Shown here: positions 20,789 through 29,016 of the stretch, one piece after another | How positions within the stretch are numbered: the stretch's first letter is position 1 | Layout: every line of letters begins with the position of its first letter | NCBI RefSeq assembly: GCF_900544955.1 | Contig: NZ_UQXD01000008.1 | Span: 1 to 64,000 of the forward strand | Length of the DNA: 64,000 nt | DNA from: an uncultured Oscillibacter sp. | Lineage (GTDB): Bacteria; Bacillota; Clostridia; Oscillospirales; Oscillospiraceae | Direction: 5' to 3' | The notes under the pieces: generated by a model | The model's database searches: none | Told to the model about the DNA's origin: nothing | The model's input: the letters and a program-made list of their open reading frames with translations, nothing else | Translations under genes and position numbers: made by a program

Positions 20789-21529
20789 ATGCCCAGCATC
20801 TATCTCAGCCCGTCCACACAGGAGTGGAACGATTACGTCACCGGCAGCGGCTCCGAGGAGTACAACATGAACCTGCTGGCGGATGCCCTGGTCCCCTATC
20901 TGCTCTCCAACGGGATTCAGTACCGGAGGAACCGGCCGGACATGACCGCCGGCTCCTCCATCCGGGAGGCCAACCGAGGGGACTACGATTTGTACCTGGC
21001 CCTGCACTCCAACGCCGCGCCGGAGGGCCACTACGGCGAGGAGCGGGGCATCATCGCCTTTTACTACCCCGGCAGCGCCCAGGGCCGCCGGGCGGCGGAG
21101 CTGATCGCCGAGGAGCTGCGGCAGATTTATCCGCTGCCCAACCGGGTCACCACCCGGGACACCACCACCCTGGGGGAGGTGCGCCAGTCCCGGGCCCCGG
21201 CGGTGCTGGTGGAGATCGGCTACCACGACAACTACGCCGACGCCGTGTGGCTGGAGAGCCACTGGGACGCCATCGCCCAGCAGCTGGCCCGGGCGCTGAC
21301 CCGGTTTTTCGGCCTGCCCTTTATCTACCCCATGGACCCGGTCACCGGCACCGTGGCGGTGTCCGGCGGCACGCTGAACCTGCGGAGCTACCCCTCGTCC
21401 AGCGGCACGGTTCTGGCCAACATGCCCGGCGGCGCCACCGTCACCATCTACGGTGAGTGGCAGGGGTGGTATGTGGTCCACTACGGGGACCTGGTGGGCT
21501 ACGCGGCGGTGGCCTATATCGACACCTGA
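20789..21529 (+). CDS. N-acetylmuramoyl-L-alanine amidase with SH3 domain
   Basis: Peptidoglycan amidase of 246 residues. The Amidase_3 domain (about 1-175) begins with IYLSPSTQEWN, contains the zinc-ligand region around YDLYLALHSNAAPEG and the catalytic-Glu block VLVEIGYHDN. An SH3b cell-wall-binding domain follows (about 185-245, GGTLNLRSYPSSSGTVLANM). There is no signal peptide, as in several sporulation or mother-cell-acting amidases, so release by lysis or action inside the sporangium is possible. The start ATG is behind AAGAAGGAGGG. It is a single gene between the divergent rlmI and a hairpin terminator. Confidence 0.88.
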   Translation: MPSIYLSPSTQEWNDYVTGSGSEEYNMNLLADALVPYLLSNGIQYRRNRPDMTAGSSIREANRGDYDLYLALHSNAAPEGHYGEERGIIAFYYPGSAQGRRAAELIAEELRQIYPLPNRVTTRDTTTLGEVRQSRAPAVLVEIGYHDNYADAVWLESHWDAIAQQLARALTRFFGLPFIYPMDPVTGTVAVSGGTLNLRSYPSSSGTVLANMPGGATVTIYGEWQGWYVVHYGDLVGYAAVAYIDT

Positions 21530-21564
21530 GCCTCCCGGGGAGGCGGGGCCGGCAGCGGAGCTCT

Positions 21565-21596
21565 GCGCCGGGCGGGCAGTGCCCGTCCGGCGCTTG
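21565..21596 (+). terminator. Hairpin terminator after the amidase gene
   Basis: A 13-bp stem with one G-U pair (GCGCCGGGCGGGC at 21565-21577 with GCCCGTCCGGCGC at 21581-21593, loop AGT), followed by TTGTTTG. Confidence 0.65.
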
Positions 21597-21746
21597 TTTG
21601 CATCCCGGCGCGGGAAAGGGCGCCCCTCCGGCCCTTTTTGCGGCGGAGAGCCGGGAAATTTCCAGATTTGGCCGGGAGGCCTTCGATATTTTGTGGAAGA
21701 ACCGAGGGGACGACCCGCATATTTTGGGTAAATATACGGTTTTTCC

Positions 21747-21775
21747 TTGACAGCGCCCCTGGAAATGATTAAACT
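21747..21775 (+). promoter_or_regulatory. SigA promoter of rny
   Basis: Perfect TTGACA (21747-21752), 17 bases, TAAACT (21770-21775). Confidence 0.8.
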
Positions 21776-21906
21776 GGAACAAGATAATCATCGAACGGCA
21801 AAAGGGGAGTCCGTCCGATCGTTTTCTGCATATGCGAGTCCCGCTGCCTGCGGGATGTCTGCGGATACAGCGACCAATACCGAAAAAACAGGAGGAATAT
21901 TGAATC

Positions 21907-23457
21907 GTGGAGCTTTGGACCATTGTAGCGGCCCTGATTGGGCTGGTGGTCGGCGGCGCGGTTTGCTTCCCTCTCGGTATTCGCTATCGGAAAAATGTTT
22001 CTGAGAAGGAAATCTCAAGCGCGGAAGAAGAAGGAAAGCGCATCGTCAACGAGGCCATCAAGAGCGCCGAGACCAAGAAAAAAGAGGCACTGCTGGAAGC
22101 CAAGGAAGAGATTTTAAAGAATCGAAGCGAGTATGAGAAGGAAGTAAAGGAGCGCCGGGCCGACCTGCAGCGGCAGGAGAACCGCCTGCAGCAAAAGGAA
22201 GAGACCCTGGACCGCAAAACCGAGACCATCGAGAAAAAGGAAGAGTCCCTGGCCCAGAAGCACGCGGCCATCGACAAGGAGACCGAGGAGATCCGGACCA
22301 TCAAGCGCAGCCAGACCGAGATGCTGGAGCGTATCTCCGGCTTCACCGCCGATGAGGCCAAAGCCTACCTCATCGCCCAGGTGGAAGCGGAAGTGACCCA
22401 TGAGACTGCCCTCAAGATCAAAGAGGTGGAGTCCCGGATGAAGGAAGAGTGTGAAGCCCGCGCCCGGGAAGTGGTGGCTCAGGCCATCCAGCGCTGTGCC
22501 GCGGACCAGGTGGCCGAAATGACCGTCAGTGTGGTTCCCCTGCCCAATGACGAGATGAAGGGCCGCATCATCGGCCGGGAGGGCCGCAACATCCGCACCA
22601 TCGAGACGCTCACCGGTGTGGACCTCATCATCGACGACACGCCGGAGGCCATCACGGTCTCCTGCTTCGAGCCGGTGCGGCGGGAGATCGCCCGTCTGGC
22701 CCTGGAAAAGCTGATCGCCGACGGCCGCATCCACCCCACCCACATCGAGGAGATGGTGGAAAAGGCCCGCCGGGAGGTGGACGCCACCATCAAGGCCGAG
22801 GGGGAGCGCGTTGTCTTCGAGTGCGGCGTGCGGAACCTGCACCCGGAGCTGGTGAAGATGCTGGGCCGCCTCCACTACCGCACCAGCTACGGCCAGAACG
22901 TGCTCCAGCACTCCGTGGAGGTCTCCCACATCGCCGGCATGATGGCCGCCGAGCTGGGGGCCGATGTCCAGGCCGCCAAGCGGGCGGGCCTGCTCCACGA
23001 CCTGGGCAAGTCCGTGGACCATGAGATGGAGGGCACCCACGTGGCCCTGGGTGTGGAATTTGCCCGGAAGTACAAGGAGAAAGAGGACATCATCCACGCC
23101 ATCGAGGCCCACCACAACGATGTGGAGCCCCGGACCATCGTCGCCTGCCTGGTGCAGGCCGCGGACGCTATTTCCGCCGCCCGCCCCGGTGCCCGCCGCG
23201 AGAATCTGGAGAACTACATCAAGCGCCTGGAACAGCTGGAGACCATCACCGGCACCTATCCCGGCGTGGACAAGGCCTTTGCCATCCAGGCCGGCCGCGA
23301 GGTGCGGGTCATGGTGAAGCCGGAGCAGGTCAGCGAGGACCAGATGGTGATTCTGGCCCGGGACCTGGCCAAGAAGATCGAGGAAGAGATGGAGTATCCC
23401 GGTCAGATCAAGGTCCACGTCCTGCGGGAGACCAAGGTCGTGGAATACGCCAAGTAA
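21907..23457 (+). CDS. rny: Ribonuclease Y
   Basis: Membrane-anchored endoribonuclease that starts mRNA decay. The 516 residues are typical. One N-terminal helix (about 4-25), then a long coiled coil (about 30-190, many KEE/EKK repeats), a KH domain (about 205-270, MKGRIIGREGRNIRTIETLTGVD) and an HD domain (about 330-430, HIAGMMAAELGAD with HDLGKSVDHEMEGTH as the metal motif). The start is a GTG at 21907 about ten bases after AGGAGG, which leaves the helix at the very N terminus as required. It is a single-gene unit with its own promoter and terminator. Confidence 0.97.
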   Translation: MELWTIVAALIGLVVGGAVCFPLGIRYRKNVSEKEISSAEEEGKRIVNEAIKSAETKKKEALLEAKEEILKNRSEYEKEVKERRADLQRQENRLQQKEETLDRKTETIEKKEESLAQKHAAIDKETEEIRTIKRSQTEMLERISGFTADEAKAYLIAQVEAEVTHETALKIKEVESRMKEECEARAREVVAQAIQRCAADQVAEMTVSVVPLPNDEMKGRIIGREGRNIRTIETLTGVDLIIDDTPEAITVSCFEPVRREIARLALEKLIADGRIHPTHIEEMVEKARREVDATIKAEGERVVFECGVRNLHPELVKMLGRLHYRTSYGQNVLQHSVEVSHIAGMMAAELGADVQAAKRAGLLHDLGKSVDHEMEGTHVALGVEFARKYKEKEDIIHAIEAHHNDVEPRTIVACLVQAADAISAARPGARRENLENYIKRLEQLETITGTYPGVDKAFAIQAGREVRVMVKPEQVSEDQMVILARDLAKKIEEEMEYPGQIKVHVLRETKVVEYAK

Positions 23458-23470
23458 TCAGGAATACCCA

Positions 23471-23505
23471 AAAATCCTCCGGGGAATCACCCCGGAGGAT
23501 TTTTT
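23471..23505 (+). terminator. Terminator after rny
   Basis: Stem AAAATCCTCCGGGG/CCCCGGAGGATTTT, loop AATCA, with an extended T run. Confidence 0.95.
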
Positions 23506-23629
23506 CGCGCTTGGGAGCCCGGCGGCCCGGAGCAGGGGGGAGCGGCGAGGGACTGTCCGGGCGCCGGAGGGGGCGTCGGATTTCCAGGCCGCGTTCCACG
23601 GCGGTTCCGGCGGCCCCTCCGGGCGGCGA

Positions 23630-25549
23630 TCAGAGGGCGCCGCCGTAGATGGTCCAGCCGTCCCGGCCCCGGGCCTTGGTCTCGTACAGGGCGGTGTCCG
23701 CGTGGCGGTACAGGGTCTCAAAGTCCCTGCCGTGGTCCGGCGCCAGGGCGATGCCGATACTGACGGTGATCTCCCAGGTGCCGCCGCCGTCGGCGGTGTG
23801 GGTGCGGCGCAGGGCGCGGACCAGCGATTCCGCCTGCTGTTCCACCCACTGCCGGTCCGGCACCGGCAGAAAGACGGCGAACTCGTCGCCGCCGATGCGG
23901 CCGATCAGCTCCCCCGGCGGGAAGGCGCGGCGCAGGAGGTCCGACAGGGCGGTGATGACGGAGTCGCCGAAGGCGTGGCCGAAGCGGTCGTTGGCGCTTT
24001 TGAACTGGTCGATGTCCAGGATGAAGAAGGCGAAGCGGCCGCTGGGGGCGTTGGCCAGCAGGCGGTCGATGTACCGCCGGGTGGCGGTTTTGGTGAGCAG
24101 GCCCGTCATCTCGTCGGTCCAGGCCATGGCCTGGAGCCGCTCTTCCTGCCGCTTCTCCGCGTCGATGTTCTGGCGGTAGACGAACATCCGCAGCGAGCCG
24201 TCGCTCTCCAGCCGGACCAGCCGGGCGGTGACGCGCATCCAGCAGTCGGTCTGCCCGTCTGGGGAGGAGAGGAACTCGTAGCGCAGGGAGTCCTGGCCGT
24301 TTTCATAGGCCTGCTGCACATGGTCCGGGGAGAAGGTGTTCAGATAGCCCTGGCGGAAGGGCTCGTTGATCTGCCGGGCGGCGATGAGGCGCAGGCTCTC
24401 GTCGTAGGGGATCTTCGGCGGCAGGCCCAGGCTCTCGAAATAGGCCTCCGCGGCGGGATCGGCGGGGCGGTTGTGGGTGATGTCCAGCTCGTAGATGTCG
24501 TCGAACATCTCCTGGGTGGCCTGGGCGAAGACGGAGCGCCGCTCCGCCTCCCTGGACTGGGTCAGGGAGATGATCTGGCGGTTGAAGGAGCGGATCACGT
24601 GGGTGATGATGAAGAGGATGACGGCCACGATCAGCAGGATGATCGAGAGCGTGGCCAGCACCTGGGCCCGGAGGGTGTGCATCAGCTCCTCGGTGGACTC
24701 CTCCACCACCAGGTGCCACTCCAGGTCCGGCAGGTAGCGGGTGACCACGAAGCTCTTCCGCTCCGGGGTCCAGAAGCTGCGGGGGGTGTCCTCCGTCTGC
24801 CAGTCCAGAATCTGGTCCAGAATGGCGCCGTCAAAGCCGCTGACCTCCAGGAGGGACACCCCGTCGTAGCCGGTGTGGTCCGGGGAGATGGCGATGGTGC
24901 CGCTGCGGTCCGTCAGGTAGGTGTTGACGCCGAAGGTCTCCTGGTAGCCCGCCAGCAGCTGCTGGAGGCTGTCGATCCGCAGTCCCACGCCCACCACGCC
25001 CAGCAGCCGCCCGTCCCGGCCGCGGATTTTGCAGTTGACGAACACGGTGATGTCGTTGTCGGCCCCGGCCACCTCGTCGTTGTCCACCACCACCTCGTAG
25101 TCCGTGTTGTCCGCCAGCAGGCGGAAGTACCAGTCGTTTTCCGGGTTCTCCGGCGTCAGCACCCGGTCCAGGCCGTTGAAATTGTAGTAGCGCCGGGTGG
25201 CGCAGGACACCAGGAATATGGAGTCGTAGCCGTATTTCTGCCGGTAGGTGTCCAGATAGTTCCGCAGCAGCTCCAGATAGTCCTCCGGCGGGTTCTCCGC
25301 GGTCTCCTGGCGTAAAAGGCCCTTGAGCAGGCTGTCGTTGGCCATGGTGAGAGAGGTGGTGAGGGGGCGGGAGAAGGTGGTGTACATCTGATAGTAGATG
25401 CTTCCGGAGGTGAGGGAGGAGACCTGCTCAATGGTTTCCAGGGCGCTGTCGTAGTTGGCCCGGTAGCTGAGCACCGCGGTGAGCAGGAAGCCGACGACGA
25501 TGATGCCGCAGACCAGCAGGTTCGTTCGCAGCAGGATGTTTTTCTTCAA
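23630..25549 (-). CDS. Diguanylate cyclase with extracellular Cache sensor
   Basis: Membrane receptor of 639 residues that makes cyclic di-GMP from GTP. The first helix is at about 8-28, a dCache-like extracellular sensor at about 30-290, and the second helix (LATLSIILLIVAVILFIITHVI) near 295. A PAS-like part (about 340-470) leads to the GGDEF domain (about 480-639) beginning DEMTGLLTKTATRRY. The active site GGDEF is intact. The usual inhibitory-site RxxD upstream is PPGE here, so product inhibition is probably missing. The start is TTG at 25549, because AAGGAGGG lies 7 bases upstream and a good promoter precedes it. Confidence 0.92.
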   Translation of the reverse strand: MKKNILLRTNLLVCGIIVVGFLLTAVLSYRANYDSALETIEQVSSLTSGSIYYQMYTTFSRPLTTSLTMANDSLLKGLLRQETAENPPEDYLELLRNYLDTYRQKYGYDSIFLVSCATRRYYNFNGLDRVLTPENPENDWYFRLLADNTDYEVVVDNDEVAGADNDITVFVNCKIRGRDGRLLGVVGVGLRIDSLQQLLAGYQETFGVNTYLTDRSGTIAISPDHTGYDGVSLLEVSGFDGAILDQILDWQTEDTPRSFWTPERKSFVVTRYLPDLEWHLVVEESTEELMHTLRAQVLATLSIILLIVAVILFIITHVIRSFNRQIISLTQSREAERRSVFAQATQEMFDDIYELDITHNRPADPAAEAYFESLGLPPKIPYDESLRLIAARQINEPFRQGYLNTFSPDHVQQAYENGQDSLRYEFLSSPDGQTDCWMRVTARLVRLESDGSLRMFVYRQNIDAEKRQEERLQAMAWTDEMTGLLTKTATRRYIDRLLANAPSGRFAFFILDIDQFKSANDRFGHAFGDSVITALSDLLRRAFPPGELIGRIGGDEFAVFLPVPDRQWVEQQAESLVRALRRTHTADGGGTWEITVSIGIALAPDHGRDFETLYRHADTALYETKARGRDGWTIYGGAL

Positions 25550-25575
25550 GGGAGAGCCCTCCTTCCCGGGGCTTC

Positions 25576-25604
25576 ATTATATGCGCTTTTCTGCGGGAAT
25601 GCAA
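25576..25604 (-). promoter_or_regulatory. Promoter of the diguanylate cyclase gene
   Basis: On the minus strand TTGCAT (25604-25599), 17 bases, perfect TATAAT (25581-25576), about 25 bases before the TTG start. Confidence 0.75.
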
Positions 25605-25626
25605 GGCGGCCTCCCCCGGAAAGACG

Positions 25627-25662
25627 GAAAACCGGCGCGGCAGATGGTCTGCCGCGCCGGTT
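25627..25662 (-). terminator. Terminator of the suf-like operon
   Basis: A 15-bp perfect stem (arms 25630-25644 and 25648-25662, loop of three), followed on the minus strand by TTTT. It starts 15 bases after the SufB-like stop. Confidence 0.85.
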
Positions 25663-25676
25663 CAAAAGCGGGAAGC

Positions 25677-26603
25677 TCAGGCCAGGAAGCCCTTCAGGAT
25701 GCAGTCCTCGGCCTCCTCCTCCGTCAGGCCCAGGGTTTCCAGTTTCAAGAGCTGGTCCCCGGCGATTTTGCCGATGGCCGCCTCGTGGACCAGCTGGGCC
25801 TCGGTGCAGTTGGCGGTGATGGCGGGGATGGACTTGATCTTGGCGTCCCCCATGATGATGGAGTCGCACTGGACGTGGCCGAAGCACAGGGCGTTGCCCA
25901 CCATTCGGGGGTAGAAGACCTGGCTGGACGCGTCCTGGGCCACCGATCGGGAGATGACCCGGCCCCGGGAGTCCTCGCCGTCCAGCACGATCTCCATGTC
26001 GCTCTCCGCCACCTGCTCGCCGTGGGTCAGCAGCCGCTCCGTGATGACGGCCTCGGCCCCCTTGCCGCAGACGATCTTGGTGTAGCGCTTGGTGGAGTCG
26101 ATGCCCCGGATCTGGGTGGTCTCCATCTGGATGGAGGCCCCCTCCTCCAGGTAGACGATGGTCTGGGGGTTCATGATCCTGCCGCCCCTGCCATCGCCGT
26201 CGCCGTAGTGCTTTTCCGTGTAGCGGACGTGGGAGTGCTTGCCCACGTAGAAGGTGTGGATGCCGTCGTGGCGGGAGGCCTGGTCGCCGCAGTTGTGGAT
26301 GCCGCAGCCGGCCACAATGTTCACATCGCAGTGTTCCCCGATGTAGAAGTCGTTGTAGACCATCTCCTCCACGCCGGGCTTGGTGATGATGACGGGAATG
26401 TGGCAGGTCTCGCCCACGGTACCGTCCTTCACCCGGATGTCGATGCCGGACTTGCCGTCGCTCTTGCCGGTGATCTCAATGTGCTCCGTGGACTGGCGGC
26501 CGTCGCAGCCGCTGTCCTTGCGGATGTTGAAGGCACCCACCGGCTTGCCCAGCAAATCCGCGATTTTCTCCAGCAGCGCCCGGTCAACCTCGTTTTCCAT
26601 CAT
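25677..26603 (-). CDS. Short SufB/SufD-like Fe-S cluster scaffold
   Basis: Scaffold partner of the SufC ATPase for building iron-sulfur clusters; cytosolic. At 308 residues it is far shorter than SufB (about 470). It has the central beta-helix core (VYNDFYIGEHCDVNIVAGC, GIHNCGDQASRHDGIHTFYVG) and the C-terminal LCFGHVQCDSIIMG and EAQLVHEAAIGKIAGDQL blocks with the conserved Glu and His. Several Cys are kept. Its start overlaps the sufC stop by 4 bases (ATGA). No SufS, SufU or second SufB/D gene is adjacent, which resembles the SUF-like minimal two-gene system known in anaerobes. Confidence 0.88.
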   Translation of the reverse strand: MMENEVDRALLEKIADLLGKPVGAFNIRKDSGCDGRQSTEHIEITGKSDGKSGIDIRVKDGTVGETCHIPVIITKPGVEEMVYNDFYIGEHCDVNIVAGCGIHNCGDQASRHDGIHTFYVGKHSHVRYTEKHYGDGDGRGGRIMNPQTIVYLEEGASIQMETTQIRGIDSTKRYTKIVCGKGAEAVITERLLTHGEQVAESDMEIVLDGEDSRGRVISRSVAQDASSQVFYPRMVGNALCFGHVQCDSIIMGDAKIKSIPAITANCTEAQLVHEAAIGKIAGDQLLKLETLGLTEEEAEDCILKGFLA

Positions 26604-27340
26604 TGGGCCTTCGCCTCCTTCGTCAAAACCGGGCAGGCGCCCGTGGTGTCCGCCAGAATCTGGGGCAGAATCTCCGAGGCCGAGCCCCGGTGGCGGATGG
26701 CGCCGTCGCCCACCACAATGACCTCGTCCGCCAGGGAGATGATGCGCTCCTGATGGGAGATGATGATCATGGTGGCGGTGCCGGCGGCGTGAATCTGCTC
26801 AAAGGTCTCCGTCAGCCGGGCGAAGCTCCACAGGTCGATGCCCGCCTCCGGCTCGTCGAAGATCATCAGCTGGCTGTTCCGGGCCAGGATGGAGGCGATC
26901 TCAATGCGCTTGACCTCGCCGCCGGAGAGGGACACGTCCACCTCCCGGTCCAGGTAGTCGTTGGCGCACAGGCCCACCTTGGTGAGGTACTGGCAGCACC
27001 GGTCCTTGGAGAGCTGCTGGTCCCCGGAGGCCAGGGTCAGCAGGTCCCGGACCGTCAGCCCCTTGAAGCGGGGGGGCTGCTGGAACCCGTAGCTGATGCC
27101 AAGGCGCGCCCGCTCCGTGATGCCCAGGTCCGTGATGTCCCGGCCGTTCCAGAGAATCCGGCCGGAGGTGGGGGTCACCAGGCCCATGACCGTCTTGGCC
27201 AGGGTGGTCTTGCCGCCGCCGTTGGGGCCGGTGAAGACCACCAGCTTGTGGTCGTCGATGGTAAGGGAGATATCGTTCAAGATTCCCAGCTCCCCGTCGC
27301 CCTCGCGGACGGAGTAGCTGATTGACTGCAGTTCCAACAT
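26600..27340 (-). CDS. sufC: Fe-S assembly ATPase SufC
   Basis: ABC-type ATPase of 246 residues that drives conformational change in the SufB/D-like scaffold; cytosolic, no transmembrane partner. Walker A is GPNGGGKTT near residue 35, the Q loop is in SYGFQQPPRFKG, the signature is LSGGEVKRIEIASILA, Walker B is LMIFDEPEAGIDLWSF and the switch His follows in IIISHQE. The phrase EVKRIE is typical of SufC. The start at 27340 is used because AGGAGGTTCC lies upstream; a longer in-frame start at 27376 has none. First gene of a two-gene operon with its own promoter. Confidence 0.93.
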   Translation of the reverse strand: MLELQSISYSVREGDGELGILNDISLTIDDHKLVVFTGPNGGGKTTLAKTVMGLVTPTSGRILWNGRDITDLGITERARLGISYGFQQPPRFKGLTVRDLLTLASGDQQLSKDRCCQYLTKVGLCANDYLDREVDVSLSGGEVKRIEIASILARNSQLMIFDEPEAGIDLWSFARLTETFEQIHAAGTATMIIISHQERIISLADEVIVVGDGAIRHRGSASEILPQILADTTGACPVLTKEAKAQ

Positions 27341-27385
27341 GTGATCGGAACCTCCTTTGATGGCAAAAATGCTCACAGCTTGACT

Positions 27386-27414
27386 ATTTTAACAGAATGT
27401 GCAGCAAAATGCAA
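27386..27414 (-). promoter_or_regulatory. Promoter of the sufC operon
   Basis: Minus strand TTGCAT (27414-27409), 17 bases, TAAAAT (27391-27386), about 45 bases before the sufC start. Confidence 0.7.
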
Positions 27415-27462
27415 CGCGGGGGCGGGACTTTCCAAGAGTATTTTACCCGGTTTTGGAAGAGT

Positions 27463-27496
27463 TACCTGTTGCCGCGGCAACAGGTACGATTTTTTT
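27463..27496 (+). promoter_or_regulatory. Perfect palindrome plus T-run in the leader of the ferritin-like gene
   Basis: A 24-bp perfect palindrome (TACCTGTTGCCG and its complement, 27463-27486), then CGA and seven T to 27496. It could be a regulator operator or an intrinsic terminator/attenuator 40 bases before the gene. No effector domain of a known riboswitch is seen. Confidence 0.5.
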
Positions 27497-27535
27497 GTCC
27501 CACGCATAGACTGAAGGGAAAAGGAGGGACCGTTT

Positions 27536-28186
27536 ATGGATCAACCAATACATAGTCCTGAGGTGTACGATTTCCGGCAGTATGACCAGGTGTGGCAGCG
27601 GGTGGCCCCGGGCCTGGAGCCCTATCCCGGCGCGCGGCGGGAGGAGCTGACGATGCCCGCGGCCACCGCCCCCACGCCTGCGGAGCCCACCGTCTCCGCC
27701 CTGACGCCCGTCCAGACCCGCCAGGAGAGCCAGCTGCCCGGCGCGGAGCCGGACCCCTGCTGCATGGGCAGCGCGGCGGCGGAGATGCTCTCCGTGCTCA
27801 CCGGCTTCATCGAGGAGGAGCTGGGGGACCGGCGCTACTACCTGGCCCTGGCCCGCCAGGCCCCCACCTGGGCCCGGCAGCGGCTGCGGGACATCGCCGC
27901 GGACGAGGGCGGCCACGCCCGGCGGCTGATGGCGGTGTACTATCTCATCACCGCCACCTGCTACCGGCCCAACGTCAGCTGCGAGCGCATCTACATCGGC
28001 CGGTGGTGCCCCGCCCTGCGGGAGCGGTACCACGCCGAGGCCTGCAACGGCCTCAACTACGCCCGGGCGGCGGACGGCACCACGGACGTGTGCCTGGCGA
28101 AGCTGCTCAAGGAGCTCAGCGCCGACGAGTACCGCCACGCCGGGGAGCTGATGAGCCTGCTGGAGCGGGGGCTGCAAAACGGATGA
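27536..28186 (+). CDS. Ferritin-like di-iron domain protein
   Basis: A 216-residue protein with a ferritin/rubrerythrin-like four-helix bundle in its C-terminal two thirds (about 80-215). Helix 1 carries FIEEELGDRRYYLAL and helix 2 DEGGHARRLMAVYY. The second pair carries YHAEACNGLNYA and SADEYRHAGELMSLL, so two ExxH-type metal motifs (DEGGH and DEYRH) are present. The N-terminal 75 residues are Pro/Ala/Glu-rich linker. There is no C-terminal rubredoxin Cys4 motif, unlike classical rubrerythrin. Start ATG after AAAAGGAGGG. A role in peroxide or iron handling is inferred from the fold and from the divergent suf genes. Confidence 0.75.
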   Translation: MDQPIHSPEVYDFRQYDQVWQRVAPGLEPYPGARREELTMPAATAPTPAEPTVSALTPVQTRQESQLPGAEPDPCCMGSAAAEMLSVLTGFIEEELGDRRYYLALARQAPTWARQRLRDIAADEGGHARRLMAVYYLITATCYRPNVSCERIYIGRWCPALRERYHAEACNGLNYARAADGTTDVCLAKLLKELSADEYRHAGELMSLLERGLQNG

Positions 28187-28235
28187 GGCGGAGCCGGGGC
28201 GCGGGGCGCCCCGGACCGCCGGGATCGGGAGGGGA

Positions 28236-28266
28236 GGCCGGGCGCCGCGGCGCCCGGCCCCTTTTT
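28236..28266 (+). terminator. Terminator after the ferritin-like gene
   Basis: Stem GGCCGGGCGCC/GGCGCCCGGCC with a very short GC loop, then CC and TTTTT. Confidence 0.85.
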
Positions 28267-28270
28267 GCCC

Positions 28271-28299
28271 TTGCCGGACGGGAACGGATGTGCTATACT
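28271..28299 (+). promoter_or_regulatory. Promoter of the DUF2461 gene
   Basis: TTGCCG (28271-28276), 17 bases, TATACT (28294-28299), 33 bases before the start. Confidence 0.7.
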
Positions 28300-28331
28300 T
28301 GCCTCAATTTGAATGACCGACGGAGGGCGCC

Positions 28332-29015
28332 ATGTTTACCGGATTTACCGACGAGACCGTGGATTTCATGTGGGGCATCCGCTTCAACAACGAGCGGACC
28401 TGGTTTGAATCCCACAAGAACCTCTACCTGGAGCACTTCTACCGCCCCATGGTGGAGCTGGGAGACGAGATTTACGAATTTTTACAGGAGAAGCGACCGG
28501 ACTATGGCCTGATCCGCAAGGTGACCCGCATCTACCGGGACGCCCGCCGCCTCCACGGCCGGGGGCCCTACAAGGAGAGCCTGTGGTTCTCCGTGGAGCA
28601 GCCCTCGGAGCAGTGGACCGCCCACCCCACCTTCTGGTTTGAGCTGATGCCGGAGGGGTGGACCTACGGCATGGGCTACTACCTGCCGAGGCCCCTCACC
28701 ATGGCCAAGCTCCGCGCCCGCATCGACCGGGACCCGGCGGCGATGGAGCGGCTGACCCGGGCGCTGGAGCGGCAGGAGGAGTTTGTGCTGGAGGCGGAGG
28801 ACTACAAGCGCCCCCGGGCCCAGGCCCCCTCCCCGCTGCTGGAGCCCTGGTACCGGATGAAGTCCTTCAGCATCTGCCACAGCGAGGAGCTGACGGACGA
28901 GCTCTTCGGCCGGGGGATTGTGGACCGGCTGAAGCGGGGGTACGACTTCTTGCTGCCCTACTACGACTACTTTGTGACGCTGGACGGGGATCCGGATCCC
29001 CGGGAGGCGGTGTGA
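28332..29015 (+). CDS. DUF2461 family protein
   Basis: A 227-residue cytosolic protein of unknown function. The family pattern is visible: an N-terminal FxxNNExxWFExHK-type motif (RFNNERTWFESHKNLYLE, about 16-33), then IRKVTRIYRDARR and GPYKESLWFSVE, FWFELMPEGWTYGMGYY, and the C-terminal KRGYDFLLPYYDYF. The ATG is behind CGACGGAGGGC. The stop at 29015 almost touches the GTG of the decayed lipoprotein gene that follows, suggesting they once formed an operon. Confidence 0.85.
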   Translation: MFTGFTDETVDFMWGIRFNNERTWFESHKNLYLEHFYRPMVELGDEIYEFLQEKRPDYGLIRKVTRIYRDARRLHGRGPYKESLWFSVEQPSEQWTAHPTFWFELMPEGWTYGMGYYLPRPLTMAKLRARIDRDPAAMERLTRALERQEEFVLEAEDYKRPRAQAPSPLLEPWYRMKSFSICHSEELTDELFGRGIVDRLKRGYDFLLPYYDYFVTLDGDPDPREAV

Positions 29016-29016
29016 C

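Larger units (their letters stand above)
21530..21906 (+). other. Long spacer between amidase gene and rny
   Basis: A 377-base stretch without a convincing gene. It holds the amidase terminator (21565-21596), an unassigned GC-rich part, and an AT-richer half with the rny promoter at 21747-21775. The leader from promoter to rny start is about 125 bases; I see no known riboswitch. Confidence 0.6.
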
